Assembly (NCBI GenBank): GCA_029946105.1
Contig: JAQSDW010000092.1
Location: 1 to 43,714, forward strand
Direction of reading: 5' to 3'
Length of the DNA stretch: 43,714 nt
Origin: Reyranella sp.
GTDB taxonomy: Bacteria; Pseudomonadota; Alphaproteobacteria; Reyranellales; Reyranellaceae
Shown: piece after piece, positions 8,084 through 16,941 of the stretch
Numbering within the stretch: position 1 is the stretch's first letter
Layout of the letters: every line of letters starts with the position of its first letter
Translations under genes and position numbers: made by a program
The notes under the pieces: model-generated
Seen by the model: only the letters and a program-made list of their open reading frames with translations
The model's database searches: none
Told to the model about the DNA's origin: nothing

Positions 8084-9047
8084 CGCGAGAGACCCGGAAC
8101 TTGTTGTTGTCGGCCAGCGTCTCGAACGAGGCGAAGTGCTCTGTCAGCAACGGCTCGTAGGGCAGGCCGCGATTGGCCACCATGTAGAAGTGTCCACCGG
8201 GCCTGAGCGCGCGCGCGGCCGCCGCGATGAAGCCCTGGCCGAGTGCCGGCTCGGCGGCGCGGCCGGCATGGAAGGGCGGATTGCAGACGATGGCGTGGTA
8301 GGTCGTGGGCGCCGGCTCGGCGATCAGGTCGAGCCAGTGAACCGCTGTCCTCGGATCGGCCACGTTGGTGCGCGCGGCTTCGATCGCGCGATGCTCGGCG
8401 TCGATCATGTCGAGGTGCGCGATGGCGGGGCAATGGTCGAGGAGATGGCGCGAAAGATAGCCCCAGCCGCAGCCGAAATCGGCGATCGTGCCGGCGATAT
8501 CATTGGGCAGATACCGCGCGAGGAGGGCAGAGCCATCGTCGACGCGATCCCAGCTGAAGATGCCCGGCTGGCTCAACCAGGGACCGGCGCCCACCGGCTG
8601 CAGGCCGGCAAGACCGCGCCAGTAGTCGGGCGGGGTGCGCTCGCCTCTGTCGAGCCAGAAGACGCGGCAATGGAACTTGGAAATCTTGTCGGTGAGGCCG
8701 AACGCCTTGCCGACATGCTTCTCGAGGCTCGCCGCGCCATCGTCGTTGGCACCAGTGCAGACCAGTCGACCACCCGGCGCAAGCAATGCCCAGCCGCGCG
8801 CGATGTTGGCGAAGTTCTCTTCCTTGTGCTTGGTCAGCAGCACGAGACCCAGTTCGTAGGCGCCGCTATCGAGGCGCGGCACGACCGACCATCTCGTTTG
8901 CTTGAGGCGCAGATAGTCGGGCCGGAACGATTGTTCGGCATCGATCTCCTCAAGGGGAAGGGTCTCGGCCCGCAGGAAGAACGCCCGCTTCTGGACGAGG
9001 GCTCCGGTTTCGAAAGCGTGCGCGAGGGCGCGTCCAGCTTGGCTCAC
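8073..9047 (-). CDS. rsmC: RsmC-like class I SAM methyltransferase
   Basis: A 324-residue protein with the two-lobed layout of RsmC/RlmG enzymes. A degenerate N-terminal methyltransferase-like half is followed by a catalytic half with the SAM motif IADFGCGWGYLSRHLL near residue 190 and the NPPF catalytic motif (IVCNPPFHAGRA) near residue 258. NPPF-type enzymes methylate exocyclic amino groups of guanine; RsmC modifies G1207 of 16S rRNA. Exact target is inferred from the family. Its start codon overlaps the stop of the alcohol dehydrogenase gene (ATGA), which points to translational coupling, although the two products have no obvious functional link. Confidence 0.85.
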   Translation of the reverse strand: MSQAGRALAHAFETGALVQKRAFFLRAETLPLEEIDAEQSFRPDYLRLKQTRWSVVPRLDSGAYELGLVLLTKHKEENFANIARGWALLAPGGRLVCTGANDDGAASLEKHVGKAFGLTDKISKFHCRVFWLDRGERTPPDYWRGLAGLQPVGAGPWLSQPGIFSWDRVDDGSALLARYLPNDIAGTIADFGCGWGYLSRHLLDHCPAIAHLDMIDAEHRAIEAARTNVADPRTAVHWLDLIAEPAPTTYHAIVCNPPFHAGRAAEPALGQGFIAAAARALRPGGHFYMVANRGLPYEPLLTEHFASFETLADNNKFRVSRAIR

Positions 9048-10096
9048 GGAACCAGAACAGCCCGTCCCATGATCAGGCCCTTGCGCAGTTCCTGCAGCGT
9101 GGCGTCGGCTTCGTCGAGCTTGCGCTTGATGGTCGGCACGGGCGTCACCTTGCCGGCGGTGACGAGGTCCATCATCTCCTTCATCTCGGCCGGGCTGCCG
9201 GTGACGGAACCCAGGATCTGGCAGCCGGTGAAGGCGAACATCGGCAGCGGGATCGAGAAATTGCCACCGAAGAGGCCGACGATGATCAACCGGCCGCCGC
9301 GGCCGAGTGCGCGCAGGCCGAACTGGGCGGTGCTCTCGGCGCCGACGAAATCGATCGCCGCACCGACACCCGTCCCGCCGGTCAGTTCATGAACAATCTT
9401 GCGGGCATCCTTGTCGCGTGGATCGATGGCGGCCATCGCGCCGTTCTCGAGCGCCAGCTTGCGCTTGCCCTCGTCGATATCGGCAACGATCGGCTCGTGG
9501 CCCAGCACCGACTTGGCGAAGCGCACACCCATCAGGCCGACGCCGCCGGCGCCGATCACCAGGATCGGCTTGCCGCCGTCCTGGCCGACCGCCTTCTTGA
9601 CCGCGCCGAACGCGGTGATGCCGGAACAGGCATAGAGGCAGGCGAGTTCGGTCGGCAGATTGCCGTAGGGATAGAGATACTTCGCATGCGGCACGAGCAC
9701 ATGGTCGGCGTAGCCGCCGTCGTTGTTGACGCCGAGCGCGCGCGGCGTCGGGCAGAGATGTTCGGTGCCCGCCTGGCAGTACCAGCACTTTCCGCAGCCG
9801 ATCCAGGGATAGACCACGGCCTTGTCGCCGACCTTGGCGCCCTTTGAGTCGGGGCCGACGGCCACGACGTCGCCCACGATCTCGTGGCCCATGGTGCGCG
9901 GCGGATTCATGGTCTTCTGGGTCGACACCTTGTTGCCGCCGCCCATGTCGAAGAAGCCTTCCCACAGATGGACGTCGCTATGGCAAACGCCGGCGGCAGT
10001 GACGCGCACCAGGACTTCCGTGCCCTGCGGGGTCGGGTTCTGCTCCTCGACCTTCTCCAGCGGCTTGCCGAACTCGACGACCTTGTAGCTTTTCAT
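9044..10096 (-). CDS. Zinc-dependent alcohol dehydrogenase
   Basis: A 350-residue medium-chain dehydrogenase. Catalytic zinc ligands include Cys38 (GVCHSD) and His71-Glu72 (GHE); the structural zinc site has Cys101, Cys104, Cys107 and Cys115. The Rossmann motif VIGAGGVGLMG follows near residue 180. It oxidises alcohols or reduces aldehydes with NAD(P). The start at 10096 is supported by GGGAG upstream; the open frame extends to 10153 without a better site. It is divergent from the ABC binding-protein gene, so it could share regulation with the catabolic cluster, and it overlaps the rsmC-like gene by four bases. Substrate unknown. Confidence 0.92.
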   Translation of the reverse strand: MKSYKVVEFGKPLEKVEEQNPTPQGTEVLVRVTAAGVCHSDVHLWEGFFDMGGGNKVSTQKTMNPPRTMGHEIVGDVVAVGPDSKGAKVGDKAVVYPWIGCGKCWYCQAGTEHLCPTPRALGVNNDGGYADHVLVPHAKYLYPYGNLPTELACLYACSGITAFGAVKKAVGQDGGKPILVIGAGGVGLMGVRFAKSVLGHEPIVADIDEGKRKLALENGAMAAIDPRDKDARKIVHELTGGTGVGAAIDFVGAESTAQFGLRALGRGGRLIIVGLFGGNFSIPLPMFAFTGCQILGSVTGSPAEMKEMMDLVTAGKVTPVPTIKRKLDEADATLQELRKGLIMGRAVLVP

Positions 10097-10168
10097 TGAG
10101 AACTCCCGTGAACCTGGCGTCCGACCATAGGACGAAACCGTTCTGCGTCCCACTGTTCGCGTCCGACT

Positions 10169-10184
10169 GTTACAGGCGCGTAAC
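10169..10184. promoter_or_regulatory. Candidate regulator operator (inverted repeat) in the divergent region
   Basis: GTTAC (10169-10173) is mirrored by GTAAC (10180-10184) with six bases between. It lies in the 216-base divergent gap between the alcohol dehydrogenase and the ABC binding-protein gene. Further along, the gap is unusually AT-rich for this genome (10206-10234) and contains the self-complementary TTTCGAAA (10225-10232) and AAAATTTT. A GntR/FCD regulator is encoded within the cluster and would be the natural candidate to bind here. Assignment is inference; no clear -35/-10 pair was found. Confidence 0.35.
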
Positions 10185-10312
10185 CGATATCGCCCAGCGG
10201 CAGACTATTGAAAATTTTATAAAGTTTCGAAAATCCGTTTACATGCCCCGGAGCTTGACCCAAAGTCCGACCAACGGCGCACCGGACTGAAACGCGCCGA
10301 GTGGAGGAAACG

Positions 10313-11536
10313 ATGATCGATCGGATGAGCAGGTGGAATCGCCGCCGTGTCTTGGCTGGCATGGTTGGAGCAACGGCGACGCTGGGTGCGCCCGCAATCC
10401 TGCGTGCGGCGCCGTCGGGCGCGCCGGTAAAGGTCGGCGGTACGCTGTCGCTGACAGGCTTCCTCGCCCAGACCGCCCAGATCCACAAGATCGCGGCCGA
10501 AATCATGGTCGAGGAGATCAACGGCCGGAACGGCTTCCTCGGGCGCCCTGTCGAGTACGTGCTGCTCGACGATCAATCCAAGCCTGAAGTGGCGCGCAGC
10601 CTCTACGAGAAGCTGATCACGGTCGACAAGGTCGACCTGATCCAGGGACCCTACGCCACCGCGCCGATCCTGGCGGCGATGGGCGTCGCCCAGCGCTTCG
10701 GCAAGGTCATCATCCAGAGCAGCATGGGCATTCCCAAGCTGCAGACCTACGACATGGCCTTCCCGGCGACGCCGTTCGGGCCCAATCCGGATCAGACCTA
10801 TCCCAACGTGATCCTGGACGCGATGGCGAGCCTGCCGACGCCGCCCAAGACCATCGTCATCCTGACCAGCAAGTTCCCGTCGGCGCAGTTCATGGCGCAG
10901 GGCATGAAGGAGCAATCGGAGAAGCGCGGCGTGAAGGTCGTGCTCTATCTCGAATACGAATCGGGCAACCGCGACTTCGGTGCCATCGCCGCGCGCGTGA
11001 AGGAGGCCAACGCCGATTTCCTGTGGGTCGGTTCGCTCGGCCTCGAGAGCAACCAGGTGCTGGAAGCGTTGCGCAAGCTCGACTACACGCCGAAGAACAG
11101 CTTCCACCTCTATCCCGCCCCCGGGCCGCTGGCGCTCTCGCCGGACGGCAAGAATGCTCTGTGCTCGACCTTCCTCGAACCTGCCGAGCCGTTCATCAGC
11201 CGGCCGGGCGTGGCGCGCCAGGCGGCGGCCTACAAGGAGCGCGCGACCAAGGCCAACCTGCCGTATGCCATCATCGATGCGCAGGCGGCCGGCATGATCT
11301 CGGAATGGCAGATCCTCGAAGCCGGCGTGAACGGCGCCAAGAGCCTCGACGACAAGGCGATCGCGGCCTTCCTGAAGAAGAACACGGTCGATACCATCTA
11401 CGGCACGCTGCGCTTCGATGGACCGTACAATCACGGCAACGCCGAGCAACTGATCAAGCAGGTCCAGGGCGGCGAATGGAAGGTCGTGTGGCCCACCAAG
11501 TATGCCGCCCCCGGAGTGAAGCTGATCGGGTCCTGA
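10313..11536 (+). CDS. Branched-chain-type ABC transporter substrate-binding protein
   Basis: A 407-residue periplasmic type I binding protein of the LivK/amide-urea group. The N terminus NRRRVLAGMVGATATLGAPA looks like a Tat signal with its twin-arginine and hydrophobic stretch, then a cleavage region around ILRAAPSG. The mature protein starts with VKVGGTLSLTGFLA, the typical first strand of this family. The ATG at 10313 follows GGAGGAAA; an upstream GTG at 10301 is unlikely. It is the first gene of a plus-strand run with the permeases and ATPases. The neighbouring catabolic enzymes suggest that the ligand is an aromatic or heterocyclic acid rather than an amino acid. Confidence 0.9.
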   Translation: MIDRMSRWNRRRVLAGMVGATATLGAPAILRAAPSGAPVKVGGTLSLTGFLAQTAQIHKIAAEIMVEEINGRNGFLGRPVEYVLLDDQSKPEVARSLYEKLITVDKVDLIQGPYATAPILAAMGVAQRFGKVIIQSSMGIPKLQTYDMAFPATPFGPNPDQTYPNVILDAMASLPTPPKTIVILTSKFPSAQFMAQGMKEQSEKRGVKVVLYLEYESGNRDFGAIAARVKEANADFLWVGSLGLESNQVLEALRKLDYTPKNSFHLYPAPGPLALSPDGKNALCSTFLEPAEPFISRPGVARQAAAYKERATKANLPYAIIDAQAAGMISEWQILEAGVNGAKSLDDKAIAAFLKKNTVDTIYGTLRFDGPYNHGNAEQLIKQVQGGEWKVVWPTKYAAPGVKLIGS

Positions 11537-11543
11537 TCGCGTA

Positions 11544-12395
11544 ATGCCAAGTGCAACGCTTCTCGGCCAGGCGCTGATCTCGGGCGTCCTGGCCGGCGGG
11601 ATGTATGGATTGCTGGCGCTCGGCCTCAGCCTGAGCTGGGGGCTGCTGCGGCTGGTCAATCTCAGCCATTTCGCGCTGGCCTTCCTCGCCGCCTACCTCA
11701 CCTACGAACTTGGCACGACCTACCATGTCGCGCCGTGGTGGTCGGCGATGCTGATCGTGCCGGCGATGTTCGCGATCGGCGTGGCGCAGCACTGGCTGTT
11801 CGACAAGTTCCGGGTGAACGAGCTCGCCTCGCTGCTGATCACCTTCAGCTTCGCCGTCATGCTCGAAGTCGGCATCCAGCTCTACTGGACGGCCGACTAT
11901 CGCCGCTTCGAGACGCATTATTCGACGCTGTCGATCAAGGCGGGGCCGTTCTACATTCCGGTGCTCGAACTCGTGCTCTGCCTCGTCGCCGGCGTGCTGG
12001 CCTGGGGCACCTGGGTGTGGCTGCGCCGGACCTATGTCGGCAAGGCGTTGAGAGCCGCCGCCGAGGATGCGGACATTGCCGCGGCCTATGGTGTCGATCA
12101 CAAGAAGCTCGCCTACCTGCTGTCCGGCATGGGCGCGGGCTATGCCGGCGTTGCCGGTACCTTCATTGCTTTGATCGCGACGCTTGCACCAGCTCAGATC
12201 TGGGCCTGGCTCGGCGTGGTGTTCGCCGTGGTGATCATCGGCCGGCTCGGCAATCCACTCGGCGCCCTCTTTGCAGGCATGCTGATCGGCGCGTCCGAAT
12301 CGATGGCCATGGCGGTGCTCAGTCCGGCGTGGGCGCCGGTCGTGTCGTTCTCGGTGCTGATCGCGATCCTGCTCTGGGATCCGGACTGGCTATGA
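11544..12395 (+). CDS. Branched-chain-type ABC transporter permease (LivH-like)
   Basis: A 283-residue inner-membrane permease. The opening ISGVLAGGMYGLLALGLSL and the NLSHFALAFLAAYL segment are characteristic of LivH, and about eight hydrophobic helices are visible. It pairs with the LivM domain of the next gene to form the channel. It begins seven bases after the binding-protein stop. Its stop codon falls in a 14-base tandem duplication (12383-12410) that also contains the start of the next gene. Confidence 0.92.
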   Translation: MPSATLLGQALISGVLAGGMYGLLALGLSLSWGLLRLVNLSHFALAFLAAYLTYELGTTYHVAPWWSAMLIVPAMFAIGVAQHWLFDKFRVNELASLLITFSFAVMLEVGIQLYWTADYRRFETHYSTLSIKAGPFYIPVLELVLCLVAGVLAWGTWVWLRRTYVGKALRAAAEDADIAAAYGVDHKKLAYLLSGMGAGYAGVAGTFIALIATLAPAQIWAWLGVVFAVVIIGRLGNPLGALFAGMLIGASESMAMAVLSPAWAPVVSFSVLIAILLWDPDWL

Positions 12396-12410
12396 TGGAC
12401 TGGCTATGAT
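12383..12410 (+). repeat. 14-base tandem duplication at the livH-livM junction
   Basis: GGACTGGCTATGAT occurs twice back to back, at 12383-12396 and 12397-12410. The first copy supplies the livH stop (TGA 12393-12395) and the second supplies the ATG of the next gene (12406). A single copy would give the usual ATGA overlap of stop and start, so the duplication has pulled a four-base overlap apart by 14 bases. Confidence 0.9.
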
Positions 12411-14166
12411 CAGGGCCGACAGCCTTTCCAAGCTCGCCGCCGTCCTCGGCATCGCGGTCTTTGCGATCCTGCCGACGGCGGGCCTGCCGGCCTTTTACGA
12501 GTCCTTCTTCTATCTCGTGTTCTTCTGGGTCTCGTTGTCGACGAGCTGGGCGCTCCTGAGCGGCTTCGCCGGCTACTTCAGCCTGGGCCATGCCGCCTTC
12601 TTCGGCGTCGGCATGTATACGACGGCAACGCTCACCACGAAGTTCGAGGTTCCGTTCCTCGCCACCGTGCCGGCGGCAGCCGCAATGGCGGCGCTGCTGG
12701 GGGTCGGCATCGGCGCTGTCGTCTTTCGGTTGAAGCGCCTGCGCGGCGAGCTCTTTGCCCTGCTGACGCTGGCCGTCACCTTCGTGATCGCCACGATCAT
12801 CCTCAACACGCCGATCGACGGCGGTGGCGGCGTCTTCATGAGCGCCGTGCCTTTGCCTGCCATCATGGGCTCGCAGACCGGCACCATCTATGTGCTGGGC
12901 TTCGTGATGTGCGTGCTCACGCTCGCCATTGCCTGGTGGGTCGCCCATTCGCGGCTCGGCATGGGGCTGTTCGCCATCCACGACGACGAGGACGTGGCCG
13001 AGGCCAAGGGCGTGCCGACCTTCCGCTACAAGCTCGTGGCCTTCGCGCTCTCGGCCGGCATCGCGGGCGCCGTGGGTGGCATTCACGCCATGTATGTCGG
13101 CTTCCTGACCGTGGGCGGTACCTTCGAACTCACCGTGCCGCTCTACGTCGTGCTGATGAGCGTGCTGGGCGGCTCTCGGAACTGGTTCGGCCCGGCGATC
13201 GGCGCCACCGTCATCACGACGTTGCTCTATGCCTTCATCAGTGGCGGCGAGGCCATGGTCGGACGTGCCCTCGTCGGTCTCATTCTGATCGTTGCCATCC
13301 TGTGGCTGCCCGACGGTGTCGTGCCGGCCGTCCAGAAGTGGCGGCGGGGCCGAAAGGTCAAGAATGCCGAACCGGCCGCTGCCGGGGTGCCCGCAGTAAC
13401 CTCCGTCGTGGCGCCACCGGCCAAGCCCGCGAGCGAGCACAACATCCTCGAAGTGCGCGGCGTCACCAAGCGCTTCGGCGGCCTGCAGGCGCTGGATGGC
13501 GTCGACCTCGACGTGCGCGAGGGCGAGATCCTGGGCCTGGTCGGGCCCAACGGTTCGGGCAAGACGACGCTGATCAACGCCATTTCAGGATTCTATCCGC
13601 TCAGCAGCGGGACCATCGCCGTCGATGGCATCCAGATCGGCCACTTGCCGGCGCACGAGATCGCCGGCCGGGGCGTGGCGCGCACCTATCAGATCCCGCG
13701 TCCGTTCGTGAACATGACCGTCCTCGACAACGTGGCCCTGGCGGCGACGTTCGGCGGGCCGGTCCGCGCCGCGGCCGAGATCCACGACGAGGCCCTGCAC
13801 TGGATCGCCTTCACCGGCCTTGCCGGCAAGGAGCAGGCCTTGCCGGCGGAACTCAATCTGCATGAGCGCAAGTTCCTCGAGCTGGCCCGTGCGCTCGCGG
13901 CGCGGCCCAAGCTGCTGTTGCTCGACGAGGTGCTGTCGGGACTCAATCCGGCCGAGGTCGACAACGCCATCCGGCTGGTCCGCGCTATTCGCGCGCAGGG
14001 CGCCACCATCGTCTTCGTCGAGCACCTGATGCGCGCCGTGGTCGAACTCTCCGACCGCGTCGCGGTGCTGAACGAAGGCAAGTTGTTTGCGCTCGGCGCG
14101 CCGCGTGAGGTGATGCGCGATCCCCGCGTCATCAGCATCTATCTCGGTAAAGCCTATGCTGCTTGA
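12406..14166 (+). CDS. LivM-LivG fusion: ABC permease with ATPase domain
   Basis: A 586-residue fusion. Residues 1-305 are a LivM permease (GFAGYFSLGHAAFFGVGMYT near residue 50, several helices). An Ala/Pro-rich linker of about 40 residues follows, then a LivG-type ATPase from about residue 345. Walker A is GPNGSGKTT near residue 377, and Walker B is LLLLDEVLSGLNP. The ABC signature is a non-canonical LNLHERK in place of LSGGQ, a kind of variation seen in LivG proteins. The fusion ties one permease half to one ATPase in a fixed ratio. It overlaps the livF start by 11 bases. Confidence 0.93.
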   Translation: MIRADSLSKLAAVLGIAVFAILPTAGLPAFYESFFYLVFFWVSLSTSWALLSGFAGYFSLGHAAFFGVGMYTTATLTTKFEVPFLATVPAAAAMAALLGVGIGAVVFRLKRLRGELFALLTLAVTFVIATIILNTPIDGGGGVFMSAVPLPAIMGSQTGTIYVLGFVMCVLTLAIAWWVAHSRLGMGLFAIHDDEDVAEAKGVPTFRYKLVAFALSAGIAGAVGGIHAMYVGFLTVGGTFELTVPLYVVLMSVLGGSRNWFGPAIGATVITTLLYAFISGGEAMVGRALVGLILIVAILWLPDGVVPAVQKWRRGRKVKNAEPAAAGVPAVTSVVAPPAKPASEHNILEVRGVTKRFGGLQALDGVDLDVREGEILGLVGPNGSGKTTLINAISGFYPLSSGTIAVDGIQIGHLPAHEIAGRGVARTYQIPRPFVNMTVLDNVALAATFGGPVRAAAEIHDEALHWIAFTGLAGKEQALPAELNLHERKFLELARALAARPKLLLLDEVLSGLNPAEVDNAIRLVRAIRAQGATIVFVEHLMRAVVELSDRVAVLNEGKLFALGAPREVMRDPRVISIYLGKAYAA

Positions 14167-14863
14167 AGCGCGCAACCTCCACATCGGCTACGGCGATGCA
14201 CCGGCGGTGTGGGATGTCTCGATCGACGTCGATGCCGGCGAGATCGTGTCGGTGATCGGACCCAACGGGGCGGGCAAGACGACGCTGATCGGCGCCATTG
14301 CCGGCCTTCTGCGCTACCGCCAGGGCGAACTGCGCTTCGATGGTGCCGACATGGCGCGTGTCAAACCTTACGATTATTGCGCCCATGGCATCGCCCTGGT
14401 GCCCGAGGGCCGGCGCCTGTTCGTGAAGATGTCGGTCGAGGAGAACCTCGAGATCGGCTGCTACCTGCCGGCCGCGCGCATGGCGCGCGGCGAGTCGCTG
14501 GAGCGTGTCTATGGGCTGTTTCCGATCCTGCGCGACAAGCGGCACCAGCTCGCGGGCGAACTGTCGGGTGGCCAGCAGCAGATGGTGGCGATCGGCCGCG
14601 CGTTGATGGCGCGGCCGCGCATCGTGCTGTTCGACGAGCCGTCGCTGGGCCTTGCGCCCACCATCGTCGACGACATGTTCGAGATCATCTCCAAGGTGCG
14701 CGACGATGGTGCGGCGGTGCTGCTGGTCGAGCAGAACGTGATAAAGGCATTGGGCGTCGCCGATCGTGCCTATGTGCTGGAGCAGGGGCGGATCGTGGCG
14801 ACCGGGCTGCCCGACGATCTCTTGAAGCAGCCGCACATTCGCGAAGCCTATCTGGGCGTTTGA
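14156..14863 (+). CDS. Branched-chain-type ABC transporter ATP-binding protein (LivF-like)
   Basis: A 235-residue ATPase. Walker A is GPNGAGKTT near residue 36, the signature LSGGQQQMVAIGRAL is canonical, and Walker B is IVLFDEPSLGLAP followed by the H-loop region LLVEQNV. LivF partners with the LivG domain of the preceding fusion to power uptake. The reading frame begins inside the end of that gene, so the two are translationally coupled. Confidence 0.93.
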   Translation: MLLEARNLHIGYGDAPAVWDVSIDVDAGEIVSVIGPNGAGKTTLIGAIAGLLRYRQGELRFDGADMARVKPYDYCAHGIALVPEGRRLFVKMSVEENLEIGCYLPAARMARGESLERVYGLFPILRDKRHQLAGELSGGQQQMVAIGRALMARPRIVLFDEPSLGLAPTIVDDMFEIISKVRDDGAAVLLVEQNVIKALGVADRAYVLEQGRIVATGLPDDLLKQPHIREAYLGV

Positions 14864-14873
14864 GGAGCCGATC

Positions 14874-15635
14874 ATGGGGAAAGTCCTGACCATGCCTTTC
14901 GAAGGTTCCCTCGAGAACCTGTCCGCCACGACGGCGCCGCAGGATGTCAGCCTCGAGGATGCCGCCACGTTCGACGTGCTGCGCAAGATGCGCGAGGACA
15001 TCCTGTGCTGCGTGCTGAAGCCCGACCAGAAACTGCGCTTCGGCGAACTCAGGCAGCGCTACGGCACCAGCGTCGGTACCCTGCGCGAGGCGCTGTCGCA
15101 CCTGGTGTCCGAGGGCCTGGCGCGCACCGAAGCCGGCCGCGGCTTCCAGGTGGCGCCGATCTCGCTGGCCGACTTCCTCGATCTCTCCGAATTGCGTGTC
15201 TATCTAGAAATCCGGACGCTGGCCGACGCGATTCGCCACGGCACCGACGCCTGGGAAGCCGAGATCGTGAGTTCGTATTTCCTGCTCAACAAGCTGGCGC
15301 CGCCGCGGCAGGACGACCCGGTCAGCGTCAAGCGCGAGTGGGGCAAGCGGCACAAGCGTTTCCACGATTCGCTGGTAGCGACCTGCCGTTCGCCGTGGTC
15401 GCTGCATTTCCGCAGCGAGCTGTTCGACCAGGCCCGCCGCTATCACTGGCTGACCATGATCCATGCCCGCTCGCGGCGGCGGAACGAGCATCTCGAGCTG
15501 CGCGACGCCGTGCTGGCGCGCGACGTCGATCTCGCCTGCGGGCTGATCGAGAAGCACATCAGGACGACGGTGCAGCAGGCGGCATCGGAAGTTCCCGGGC
15601 TCACGCTCGACATGGCAAAGCGCAAGAAGGCGTAG
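14874..15635 (+). CDS. GntR-family transcriptional regulator (FCD domain)
   Basis: A 253-residue regulator with a winged helix at about residues 35-95 (FGELRQRYGTSVGTLREALS, then LVSEGLARTEAGRGFQV) and an all-helical FCD effector domain after it (LSELRVYLEIRTLADAI; HKRFHDSLVATC). FadR-like FCD regulators bind acids or metabolites, often with a metal held by Asp and His residues. It sits between transporter and enzyme genes, so control of this cluster by its substrate or an intermediate is likely. GAGGAG precedes the ATG. The inverted repeat at 10169-10184 is a candidate site. Confidence 0.9.
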   Translation: MGKVLTMPFEGSLENLSATTAPQDVSLEDAATFDVLRKMREDILCCVLKPDQKLRFGELRQRYGTSVGTLREALSHLVSEGLARTEAGRGFQVAPISLADFLDLSELRVYLEIRTLADAIRHGTDAWEAEIVSSYFLLNKLAPPRQDDPVSVKREWGKRHKRFHDSLVATCRSPWSLHFRSELFDQARRYHWLTMIHARSRRRNEHLELRDAVLARDVDLACGLIEKHIRTTVQQAASEVPGLTLDMAKRKKA

Positions 15636-15644
15636 GAGGACATC

Positions 15645-16874
15645 ATGGACTCACTTCACAAGGCCGCGACCTACGACATCGGCGGCATTCGCTACCCGCA
15701 GCCGTTCAAGATCCGCCGCCTCGGCCATTTCGGCTTCAACGTCGCCGACCTGCAGGGCGGCATCGATTTCTATTCGAAGCTGCTGGGCTTTCGCGTCACC
15801 GACACGCGCGACTTCTCCAAGGTGCCGGGCCGCGAGGAGATGGCGAAGCGGATGCAGGATCCGCGGATCGTTTTCATGAGCCACAATTCCGACCATCACG
15901 CCTTCCTGCTGGCGCACAAGTCGCTGGGCGCGATCTTCGGCGATGATGCCGGATCGAAGGACATCACCGTCAACCAGATCACGTGGCAGGTCGGCACCAT
16001 GGACGAGGTGTTCGCCGCCGCCGCCTATTTTCGCGGCAAGCAGGTCGAGATCCGACGCGTCGGCCGCGACATGCCGGGCAGCAACTGGCACACCTATATC
16101 CGCGATCCCGATGGCCATACGGTCGAGCTCTACTACGGCATGGAGCAGATCGGCTGGGACGGCCGCAGCAAGCCCGAGGCGATGTACTACCGCGCCTTCC
16201 GCGAGCAGCCCGAGCTGCCGCAGATCTCGGAGGAGCAGGAGGTCCGCGATGCCGTCGCCAAGGGCATCGATATCAACGCCGGTAACACCATCGAGGATCG
16301 CGGCGCCGAGGACTACGTTGTTGCCGGCCAGCGCCTGCGACGGCCCTTCAAGGTCACCAACATCGGGCCGATGAGTCTGTTCGTGGCCGATGTCGACGCC
16401 TCCGAGGCCTTTTACACCCAGACGATGGGTTTCGTGCGCACCGAGGCGGTCATCTACAAGGGCCATCGCTGCGTCTTCCTGCGCAACGGCGGCGAGCACC
16501 ACAGCCTGTCGCTGTTCCCCAAGGCGCTGCGCGGTGCACTGGGTCTGAACCCCGACACGTCGGTCGCCACGATGGGCATCCAGGTCGGCAGCTACCGCCA
16601 GCTGCTCGATGCCGTGGCCTTCATGAAGAAGAACGGCGTGCGCTTCAGCGATGCAATTCCGGCGGAGCTGTATCCCGGTGTCGACTATGCCGCCCACATT
16701 CTCGACCCGGCCGGGCACTGCCTGATGCTCTACTATTACATGGAGCGCGTCGGCTGGGATGGTAAGCCACGGCCGGCCGACCAGCGCCGCCCTGTCGGCA
16801 AGGAGTGGCCCGAGAGCCTGGAGCCGATGTCGGACACTTATAGCGACCCGGCCTTCATGGGGCCGTTGGGTTAG
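15645..16874 (+). CDS. Two-domain VOC-superfamily protein (extradiol dioxygenase-like)
   Basis: A 409-residue protein made of two VOC modules. The first (about residues 25-175) has His28 in RLGHFGF and Glu161 in HTVELYYG, but the usual middle His position reads QITWQV. The second (about 225-385) has lost all three usual ligand positions (PMSLFV, ATMGIQV, HCLMLYYY). It resembles extradiol dioxygenases and glyoxalases but does not carry a standard 2-His-1-Glu set, so ring-cleaving activity is doubtful; isomerase or hydrolase chemistry is possible. AGGAGG lies upstream. The stop lies in an imperfect tandem repeat. Confidence 0.8.
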   Translation: MDSLHKAATYDIGGIRYPQPFKIRRLGHFGFNVADLQGGIDFYSKLLGFRVTDTRDFSKVPGREEMAKRMQDPRIVFMSHNSDHHAFLLAHKSLGAIFGDDAGSKDITVNQITWQVGTMDEVFAAAAYFRGKQVEIRRVGRDMPGSNWHTYIRDPDGHTVELYYGMEQIGWDGRSKPEAMYYRAFREQPELPQISEEQEVRDAVAKGIDINAGNTIEDRGAEDYVVAGQRLRRPFKVTNIGPMSLFVADVDASEAFYTQTMGFVRTEAVIYKGHRCVFLRNGGEHHSLSLFPKALRGALGLNPDTSVATMGIQVGSYRQLLDAVAFMKKNGVRFSDAIPAELYPGVDYAAHILDPAGHCLMLYYYMERVGWDGKPRPADQRRPVGKEWPESLEPMSDTYSDPAFMGPLG

Positions 16875-16899
16875 AAGTACGGGGGCTAGAAGTCCGGGC
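16872..16899 (+). repeat. Imperfect tandem duplication spanning a stop codon
   Basis: TAGAAGTACGGGGGC (16872-16886) is followed at once by TAGAAGTCCGGGC (16887-16899) and another TAG. The first TAG is the stop of the VOC gene. The copies differ by one substitution and a two-base length change in the G run. Confidence 0.7.
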
Positions 16900-16941
16900 T
16901 AGTCGAGCCAGAGTTGGTCTATCGCGGGGAGTGAAGACGTC

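Noticed and set aside
10206..10243. AT-rich block as a defined sigma-70 promoter for the transporter
   Set aside because: TTGAAA is present at 10208, but no acceptable -10 hexamer lies 16-18 bases downstream.
11524..11543. Possible fourth stop-spanning duplication (CTGATCGGGTC / CTGATCGCGTA) after the binding-protein gene
   Set aside because: Only 8 of 11 bases agree, which is not beyond chance in this composition.
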